A DNA stretch of 21,451 bases from Nitrospirota bacterium (lineage in GTDB: Bacteria; Nitrospirota; Thermodesulfovibrionia; Thermodesulfovibrionales; JdFR-88), in the NCBI GenBank assembly GCA_021789735.1, contig JAJYJB010000045.1, positions 1 to 21,451 on the forward strand, written 5' to 3'. The position numbers and the translations under genes are program-made. The number at the start of each line of letters is the position of its first letter. Positions within the stretch are counted from its first letter, which is position 1. A model generated the notes under the pieces. It saw nothing but the letters and a program-made list of their open reading frames with translations, had not been told where the DNA came from and made no database searches. This document shows positions 16,520 through 21,451 of the stretch, in pieces.

Positions 16520-16545
16520 AGACCGGACCGTTTTGCGTCCGGTCT
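16520..16545 (+). promoter_or_regulatory. Hairpin in the SDR gene leader
   Basis: AGACCGGAC (16520-16528) and GTCCGGTCT (16537-16545) form a perfect nine-base-pair stem with an eight-base loop. On the plus strand no T-run follows, so it is not an ordinary terminator for that direction. On the minus strand TTTTAAAAAA follows, so it could weakly stop read-through from the right. It lies inside the predicted 5' leader of the SDR mRNA, about 40 bases before the start codon. It may act as an mRNA stabiliser, a protein-binding site or an operator. Confidence 0.5.
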
Positions 16546-16584
16546 CAACCGGAAAATTTAAAAAAGTCCAGGGGGGCTTTACCC

Positions 16585-17511
16585 ATGAAGGTATTCATCA
16601 CGGGCTCTACCGGCTACATCGGGTTTAACGTGGCTCTTGCTTTCAGGAACGCCGGGTACGATGTATGGGGACTTGTGCACAACAGGGCAAAAGCGCACAA
16701 GCTGGTGGAAAACGGAATGCATCCGGTATTTGGCTCTATGGAGGCGCCGGAGGAATATTCGGATGCCGCGGCAAACTGCAGCGTCCTCGTCCATGCGTCG
16801 GCCGACTACCGGGATTTCGCGCAGCTTGAAAGAAAAACCGTTCAGACGCTGCTTGGGCTTGGCAGCCGCGGGGCATGCCCGAAAACGGTCATATATACAA
16901 GCGGGGTGTGGGTCCATGGCAATACGGGCTGCTCCGTAGTGGACGAGACCGCGCCCCTTTCTCCTCCGGAGATAGTCTCCCACAGGCCGGACATAGAGAA
17001 AACCGTTCTCGGGACCCAGGGTGTAAAAGGCATAGTTATCAGGCCTGGTAACGTTTACGGCAAGCAGGGCGGGCTTACCGGGATGTGGTTCAACGGGGCC
17101 TTCAAGGAAACTTCCCTGACGGCGGTAGGTGACGGGTTGAACCATTGGGCCACCGTGCATGTGGAAGACCTGGCCAGGGGATACCTCCTTGCGGCTGAAA
17201 GCGGCCTGGGCCGGGAGGTCTTCAACATCTGCTCCCCTTACAGTCTTACGGTCAAAGACATGGCGACGGCCGCGGCCTGCGCCTCGGGATACACCGGGGA
17301 TGTCCGGTTCATTCCGGTACAGGAGGCCGCGGGCAAGATAGGCGCAATGGCCCAATGCCTGGCCATGGACCAGCACGTGGAAAGCCGCAAGGCCCAAAAC
17401 CTGCTTGGGTGGCATCACCGGCATTTAAGTTTCGTGGACGAGGCCGGGCTGCATTTCGGATCCTGGAAGGCATATCAGCAGGAGGCCGAAAAAGAAAAAG
17501 TCTACTTGTGA
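16585..17511 (+). CDS. Atypical extended SDR: NAD(P)-dependent epimerase/dehydratase-like
   Basis: This 308-residue Rossmann-fold protein starts MKVFITGSTGYIGFNVALAF with the TGxxGYIG dinucleotide motif (T6-G13). It continues VLVHASADYRDF, TVIYTSGVWVHG, IVIRPGNVYGKQGG and WATVHVEDLARGYLLA, the pattern of the NAD-dependent epimerase/dehydratase family. The Tyr-x3-Lys catalytic pair expected after the fourth strand is missing: the region reads VSHRPDIEKTVLG, where K139 has P135 four residues before it. This is an atypical SDR subgroup whose reaction cannot be inferred. HpnA, the hopanoid-locus SDR, was considered because of the neighbours, but the sequence does not resemble it closely. The ATG has AGGGGGG eight bases upstream. 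Its last ten bases overlap the convergent histidine kinase gene. Confidence 0.85.
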   Translation: MKVFITGSTGYIGFNVALAFRNAGYDVWGLVHNRAKAHKLVENGMHPVFGSMEAPEEYSDAAANCSVLVHASADYRDFAQLERKTVQTLLGLGSRGACPKTVIYTSGVWVHGNTGCSVVDETAPLSPPEIVSHRPDIEKTVLGTQGVKGIVIRPGNVYGKQGGLTGMWFNGAFKETSLTAVGDGLNHWATVHVEDLARGYLLAAESGLGREVFNICSPYSLTVKDMATAAACASGYTGDVRFIPVQEAAGKIGAMAQCLAMDQHVESRKAQNLLGWHHRHLSFVDEAGLHFGSWKAYQQEAEKEKVYL

Positions 17512-18842
17512 AGTATGAAATAGAAATTGTTGCCAAGCGGTGTGGCCTCATAGCCTGACACCCCGCCGTGCAGCTCTATCACATTTTTTATGAAGGCCAG
17601 GCCGTGCCCCGTGCCCGGCCTGCTTTTAGCGTTTTCCCCGCGGAAACCATCTTCATACACCTTGCCCCTGTCTTCCTGTTTGATATGCGTGCCTGTGCTG
17701 AAGACGTTGTATTTGATGCCGTCCATCCCGGGGCCGAAATAGTCCTTCAATATCTGCCTGCCATACGATATGTATTTCTTTTTCTGGCCGGAGCCGTCAG
17801 TCACCTCCTCGGTGTACTTGACCGCGTTTGAAAAGAGGTTCGCATACACCTGGGCCATGAGCCCCACGTCCACGACGGTTATGATGTCTCCCTCCGGGAT
17901 GCCGCTGAAACGGTCATCGACCTTGATGCCCATGTCCCTGAACTGGGAGGCGTACCTTTCAAGCTGCGGCTGGACAACATCCTCCTTCATCCTGCACGGT
18001 TTCGTGCGGAGGGTGAGCCGCCCCTTGTCGAAATGGCTCCTCCTGAGCAGGGTCTCAAGGAAGAGGCTCATGTTGGCGTAGTGCTTCTCAAGGTTCCCAA
18101 GCTCCGCCGTAAGGTAATGGTTTATCTCGGACATCTCCCGGAGGGCGGCCCCAAGGCCCTCGTCCTTCCCCGCCCCGGCGTGTTCGGCCAGTCTCTTTTC
18201 GACGTCCAGGTTTTTTGCTATAAGGCCCTTGAGGTTTCTAAGATAGAGCTTGTAAACCATATTGGGGACTATTATATTGTGTTCTATGTCGCTCACCAGC
18301 GAGCGGATGAACCTCAGGTGCTCTATATTTTTTTCGACTATGAAGCGGTTATGGATGTTAAAGCCGATGCGGTTTGCGAATTTCTCAAAGAAGAGCTCCT
18401 TGTGCGCATCCATACCGGAGGCGGGATAGACCTCCAGAAGGCCAAGCACGTTGTCCCTTGCCTGGAACGGCAGTTGGTCCAGAAGTATCTTTTTCCCCTT
18501 GATGCCAAGCACAAGGCTGTCGCCGTGATAGACATGCCCGTCCTGGGGCGGAGCAAACGGCGGGCGTCCTCCCGGCTTTTCCTCCCTGGTCGAGGCCACA
18601 AGGGTGAAATCGCCTACGGCCGGGTCAATAACATAGAGCCTGGCCTCCAGCCCGAAAAAGCCCTTGGGCACGGCAACGCAGAGATTGTAGAAATCCTCAA
18701 AATAATCAAACTCCTGGGCGAGATCGAAAAACGTCTTGAAAGCGGTGCTTTCGGCATACGTGAAGTTGTAAGCCTCGTAATCGGCTTTTTTAGCCTCGAT
18801 CCTCTCAAGGATATGCTCTAACGAGGTCATCTGTAACGTCAT
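17502..18842 (-). CDS. Soluble sensor histidine kinase-like protein with divergent H and G1 boxes
   Basis: This 446-residue protein lacks membrane helices. Residues about 35-170 look like a GAF-type sensor domain ending in NRIGFNIHNRFI. A helical segment SLVSDIEHNIIVPNMVYKLY (181-200) places H188 where the phospho-acceptor should be, but followed by N and not the usual E or D. A coiled-coil-like stretch (about 205-270) leads to an HATPase_c domain with the N box NLFSNAVKYT (335-344), F box VYEDGFRG, and G2 box GTGHGLAFIKNVIELHGG. The G1 box, normally DxGxG, reads STGTH (382-386), so the adenine-contacting aspartate is Ser. It may be an active divergent kinase or a regulatory pseudokinase. No response regulator lies nearby. 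The ATG is preceded by AAGGA with six bases spacing and has its own promoter. Confidence 0.82.
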   Translation of the reverse strand: MTLQMTSLEHILERIEAKKADYEAYNFTYAESTAFKTFFDLAQEFDYFEDFYNLCVAVPKGFFGLEARLYVIDPAVGDFTLVASTREEKPGGRPPFAPPQDGHVYHGDSLVLGIKGKKILLDQLPFQARDNVLGLLEVYPASGMDAHKELFFEKFANRIGFNIHNRFIVEKNIEHLRFIRSLVSDIEHNIIVPNMVYKLYLRNLKGLIAKNLDVEKRLAEHAGAGKDEGLGAALREMSEINHYLTAELGNLEKHYANMSLFLETLLRRSHFDKGRLTLRTKPCRMKEDVVQPQLERYASQFRDMGIKVDDRFSGIPEGDIITVVDVGLMAQVYANLFSNAVKYTEEVTDGSGQKKKYISYGRQILKDYFGPGMDGIKYNVFSTGTHIKQEDRGKVYEDGFRGENAKSRPGTGHGLAFIKNVIELHGGVSGYEATPLGNNFYFILHK

Positions 18843-18862
18843 ATTTTATCCTTAATAAAAAA

Positions 18863-18892
18863 ATAATACCAGAAAATTGAGATATCTCTTAA
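18863..18892 (-). promoter_or_regulatory. Promoter of the histidine kinase gene with extended -10
   Basis: On the minus strand, TTAAGA (18887-18892) and TATTAT (18863-18868) are 18 bases apart, and TGG directly before the -10 makes it an extended -10 (TGnTATTAT). The start would be near 18856, a very short leader before the ATG at 18842. The gap 18843-18972 otherwise contains no open frame. Confidence 0.6.
18879..18888. promoter_or_regulatory. Perfect palindrome inside the kinase promoter spacer
   Basis: GAGATATCTC is a perfect ten-base palindrome that lies mostly between the -35 and -10 elements and overlaps the edge of the -35. A dimeric repressor bound here would block RNA polymerase. It is short enough that chance cannot be excluded. 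Confidence 0.4.
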
Positions 18893-18972
18893 CGAAAAGT
18901 CTGGCATACACATACAAGACGGGCCCCAGCGGAGCGAATTCCCCGTCCATCCGCGCAAAAAGAGCCAAAGAA

Positions 18973-20148
18973 CTAAATTACCCTGCGGAGTTCCCCTGTC
19001 CCCGTGACCGTGTAGATGTCCCCTCTCCATGCCACCTTCCGCCCGGCAAAGCTCATAAGCCAGACGCAAAAAGACAGGATGTCCTTGATAGGCAGAAGAA
19101 AAAGCCAGACGGACCAGCCCGCCCGGCCGATGAACCGCCTGTTAACGGCGGCCCCGACCGCCGCCCTTAAAAAAAAGGCAAGGGCGAGGGCTGAAAATGC
19201 CGTGACGCCCGGCCACAGGACGGAAAGGAAAAGACAGTATACGAAAAAATGGGTGATGCCGTAACCGATATAGCCCTTTGGTCTGGAGGCCCTGTACGTC
19301 CTTGCCCACCTCAGCTGGTGCCTGAGATGGTCCCGAAACCTCATGGGGCCTTCAACGTCTTCCATTACGTACTCTGAAAGGACCACTCCATACCCCTTCG
19401 CGGACAGCCTGTGCCCCACCTGGTAATCATCGGCAAGATAATCCGCAATGGCCCTGAACCCGCCGGTCTCCTCGAACCTCTTCCCTGAAAAGAGCATGGA
19501 GGCGCCAAGGCCAAAGGATATGCCGCGTTCAACCAGCCTGGCAACCAGGACCGATGGGATGAAGTCCACCGCGATATTGAGCGACTCAAGGACGGCCCCC
19601 ACGGAAACGGGGCGGGATATCCTGTACAGGGATGTGACAAGACCCGTGTTCTCATTTTCCATGTACTCGGAGACGATGGTTTTAAGATAGCAGCTGTCCA
19701 CCAGCATGTCGCTGTCGCTTACCGCAAGCAGGTCGTGCTTTGCGCTCCGGGACAGCTGGTAAAGGTTGGAGACCTTCATGTTTGCCCCAAGGTCCTCATG
19801 CCCGGTTATTATGCGCACCTTTTCAGGGAACATCCGTTTTATTTCCTGAGCGGCGCCGTAGGCAGGGTCCTCCGAGCTCCTCAATCCAAGAAGGACCTCG
19901 TAATCCGGATAGTCCTGGCGGCAAAAGCTTGCCAGGTTTTCCTTGAGGCTGTAATCCGCCCCGCGGAGGGGTTTTAAAATGGAGACCGGGGGCAGCGGCC
20001 GCGCGGCCGGCTTCCGCTCTTTTGTTCTTTCTCTTCCCGTGCCCGCCTTAAGGAAAAGGACGCAAAAGAGGGAAAACAGGGTATAAAACCCTCCCCCCGC
20101 GGCCAGGATGAAAAAAACGGCATGCAGTGCCTCAAAAACCGTGCGCAT
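18973..20148 (-). CDS. hpnI: HpnI-type family 2 glycosyltransferase (hopanoid/ceramide glucosyltransferase-like)
   Basis: This 391-residue membrane-anchored GT2 enzyme has one N-terminal helix (about 8-33). The catalytic domain has PPVSILKPLRGADYSLKENL (53-72), the nucleotide-sugar DxD in SDSDM (D145, D147), FGLGASMLF and ADYLADDYQVG (D240 and D241 as candidate base region), and HQLRWARTYR (277-286), which fits the Q/RxxRW-type acceptor motif. Two to three C-terminal helices follow. HpnI joins N-acetylglucosamine to ribosylhopane in bacteriohopanepolyol synthesis; ceramide glucosyltransferases and the carotenoid enzyme CruG are relatives. The divergent HpnG-like phosphorylase next door favours HpnI, while the nearby CruF-like gene keeps a carotenoid role open. 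No clear Shine-Dalgarno precedes the ATG at 20146-20148. Confidence 0.78.
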   Translation of the reverse strand: MRTVFEALHAVFFILAAGGGFYTLFSLFCVLFLKAGTGRERTKERKPAARPLPPVSILKPLRGADYSLKENLASFCRQDYPDYEVLLGLRSSEDPAYGAAQEIKRMFPEKVRIITGHEDLGANMKVSNLYQLSRSAKHDLLAVSDSDMLVDSCYLKTIVSEYMENENTGLVTSLYRISRPVSVGAVLESLNIAVDFIPSVLVARLVERGISFGLGASMLFSGKRFEETGGFRAIADYLADDYQVGHRLSAKGYGVVLSEYVMEDVEGPMRFRDHLRHQLRWARTYRASRPKGYIGYGITHFFVYCLFLSVLWPGVTAFSALALAFFLRAAVGAAVNRRFIGRAGWSVWLFLLPIKDILSFCVWLMSFAGRKVAWRGDIYTVTGTGELRRVI

Positions 20149-20235
20149 GTTTTACATTACTTCATTTGGAGGCTAAGCTGTAGCAAAAAATGCCGGAAAG
20201 AATTACGATAAGATTCTGATAAAGGAGAGATTTTC
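20149..20235. promoter_or_regulatory. Divergent gap between HpnI-type and HpnG-like genes
   Basis: This 87-base AT-rich gap must hold promoters for both genes. It contains AGAAT (20199-20203) and ATTCT (20213-20217), an inverted pair nine bases apart, and the AAGGAG ribosome-binding site of the plus-strand gene. No -35/-10 pair with acceptable spacing was recognised in either direction. Confidence 0.4.
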
Positions 20236-20997
20236 TTGAAAGTGCTCGTCCTGGCCGCACTTAAGCATGAGATCAAATATATATTAAAAGAATTGGACGC
20301 GCGCCCATGCGGAGAGGGGACGTGGCTGGCCAGGCAAGGCAAGGCGGAGGCCGCAATATTTTTGACCGGCATGGGGGTGGAAAACGCCGCAGCCCGGGCG
20401 CGGGCCGCCCTCCTTGCGCACACGCCCGCCCTTGTGATATCGGCAGGCTTTGCCGGTGCGCTATACCCGGGCGCTGAATACGGGGAGCTTGTCTGCCCGG
20501 AAAGGGCGTTTCTTCACCAGGGGGCATCTCTTCACAAAAGGACGCGCCCACAGGAAGACAGGGCCGGTCTTGAGCTTGCCTGGCCCGGCTTTGCCGGCCT
20601 TTTTCAGACGGTATCTGAAAAAACGGGGGCGAAGCGCGGCTCCATCGTCACGCTTTCGGAGTGGATCGAAAAACCCGCTTTAAAAGATTTTCTCCCGCAG
20701 CCGGGCCCGCCTTACCCTGTTTGCGATATGGAGACTTTCCCCATAGCCCAAAGTGTCCTTAAAAGCGGAGCGGGTTTCTTTGCCCTGCGCTCGATAACAG
20801 ACAGGGAAAACGAGGAGATAGGCATATCCCCCATGGAGATGGCCGATGCGGGCGGGCAGATAAGCACACGGCTGGCGGCATGGCGCTTCATCTGCAATCC
20901 GCGCCTCATCCCCAGGGCCGTGAAGCTCCGAAGCAACTCCGAAAAGGCGGCTTCTGCCCTGGCCTCGGCCCTTAAATGGCTTTTTTTGTCCTTGTGA
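20236..20997 (+). CDS. hpnG: Nucleoside phosphorylase family protein, HpnG-like
   Basis: This 253-residue protein has the purine nucleoside phosphorylase/MTAN fold. It starts MKVLVLAALKHEIKYILKEL and has GMGVENA (45-51), ISAGFAGAL (68-76), CDMETFPIA (163-171), where the Met-Glu pair contacts the ribose, and FFALRSITDR with D189 as the likely base-side aspartate. HpnG removes adenine from adenosylhopane in the step before HpnI acts, so the HpnI-type gene 87 bases away supports this role. MTA/SAH nucleosidase or futalosine hydrolase cannot be excluded by sequence alone. The start is a TTG with AGGAG eight bases upstream; no ATG at the N-terminus fits. The gene converges with the CruF-like gene, 22 bases between the stops. 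Confidence 0.7.
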   Translation: MKVLVLAALKHEIKYILKELDARPCGEGTWLARQGKAEAAIFLTGMGVENAAARARAALLAHTPALVISAGFAGALYPGAEYGELVCPERAFLHQGASLHKRTRPQEDRAGLELAWPGFAGLFQTVSEKTGAKRGSIVTLSEWIEKPALKDFLPQPGPPYPVCDMETFPIAQSVLKSGAGFFALRSITDRENEEIGISPMEMADAGGQISTRLAAWRFICNPRLIPRAVKLRSNSEKAASALASALKWLFLSL

Positions 20998-21019
20998 AAA
21001 AAGGGAAAAGAAAAAAAGA

Positions 21020-21451
21020 TCAGAAAGACCCGGGGAAATCTTCAATGTGCCGTTTTACCGCCGCCTCATCCGCATTTTTTATCTGGAGCCTTGTTACAAG
21101 CAAAAAAAGCGCGGCCAGCGGCGCCATGATGAACGCGTCTGCCAGAAAGATATTATACTCCCCTATATGGAGAGTGACAGCCATGTTGAAAAGGACGACG
21201 GAGGCGTAAAGGGCCGGGCCTATCGCAAACCTCCACGGCACCGCCCGCCCGTAATGATCTGAAGAGCGGCCAAGCGCGCGGTCTATCGCCTGGAAGGCCC
21301 ACACCATCAGGTAGCCCACCACCGCCCAGCCGATGAAGTTGGAAAGCGGAACGCCAAAGTAGGCCCCCACGCTCCTGTAGCCGTATATCTGTCCAAGAAA
21401 CCACCTGCCGCCGCGGAGCGCGACCGGGTCTATTATGATGTCCAGGCTGAC
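21020..21451 (-). CDS. CruF-type carotenoid hydratase family protein, C-terminal part (cut by window edge)
   Basis: The frame is open from the right edge to the TGA at 21020-21022, giving the last 143 residues. The visible part begins VSLDIIIDPVALRGGRWFLG, then the strongly conserved GAYFGVPLSNFIGW (residues 29-42 of the fragment), followed by hydrophobic helices. It ends with a short polar tail. This is the signature of the CruF/DUF422 family of membrane proteins, which add water to the end double bond of acyclic carotenoids (1',2'-hydratase, bacterioruberin and myxol pathways). The GTG at 21370 is an internal codon: homologous sequence continues upstream of it. Substrate and partner enzymes lie outside the window. 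Confidence 0.85.
   Translation of the reverse strand, partial: VSLDIIIDPVALRGGRWFLGQIYGYRSVGAYFGVPLSNFIGWAVVGYLMVWAFQAIDRALGRSSDHYGRAVPWRFAIGPALYASVVLFNMAVTLHIGEYNIFLADAFIMAPLAALFLLVTRLQIKNADEAAVKRHIEDFPGSF

Noticed and set aside
16585..17511. Calling the SDR gene hpnA
   Set aside because: The hopanoid neighbours are suggestive, but the sequence lacks Tyr-x3-Lys and does not read like HpnA beyond the common Rossmann start.
20985..21019. Possible terminator between the HpnG-like and CruF-like genes
   Set aside because: Only an A/T stem (CTTTTTT/AAAAAAG) without a stable G+C core is present, too weak to call.
1..21451. CRISPR arrays, tRNA or rRNA genes, insertion sequences, attachment sites
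   Set aside because: No regularly spaced repeats, cloverleaf-like sequence, rRNA signature or transposase/integrase frame was seen in the window.

Overview
The window is a gene-dense, G+C-rich bacterial chromosome segment. It has three parts: most of a proton-translocating NADH dehydrogenase (complex I) operon, a central block of envelope, stress and protein-folding genes, and a right-hand isoprenoid-lipid block. A Gram-negative organism is suggested by the hopanoid-type glycosyltransferase and phosphorylase, a CruF-type carotenoid protein and an exported M1/ChaN/PDZ fusion. The gene set resembles Nitrospirota or former deltaproteobacterial lineages, but this is an impression and not a phylogenetic assignment. 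No rRNA, tRNA, CRISPR array, insertion sequence or phage gene was seen. No stretch longer than 300 bases lacks a gene.

Region 1 (1-10257, minus strand) is a tightly packed nuo operon read right to left: nuoA, B, CD (fused), E, F, G, H, I, J, K and the first 131 codons of nuoL, which runs off the left edge. All expected Fe-S ligands are present, including the extra N7 site of NuoG. Junctions overlap or are only a few bases long, except A-rich spacers before nuoCD and nuoG. Two of these spacers carry the 13-mer AAAAACAAAAACC, and a third copy lies upstream of nuoA.

Region 2 (10258-16424) begins with a divergent control region that carries a bipartite inverted repeat. It is followed by a GT39/ArnT-like membrane glycosyltransferase on the plus strand, a SlyD-like FKBP prolyl isomerase on the minus strand and a universal stress protein on the plus strand. 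A bidirectional terminator then separates these from a roughly 1000-residue exported minus-strand protein that joins an M1-type gluzincin, a ChaN/Tiki-like domain and a PDZ domain.

Region 3 (16425-21451) starts with a back-to-back promoter pair driving the fusion protein leftward and an atypical SDR dehydratase/reductase rightward. The SDR gene overlaps the end of an orphan soluble histidine kinase by 10 bases. Upstream of the kinase are an HpnI-type glycosyltransferase (minus), a divergent HpnG-like nucleoside phosphorylase (plus), and the C-terminal part of a CruF-type carotenoid hydratase (minus) cut by the right edge. HpnG and HpnI act in consecutive parts of bacteriohopanepolyol side-chain building, and CruF acts on carotenoids, so this end looks like a membrane isoprenoid-lipid neighbourhood.
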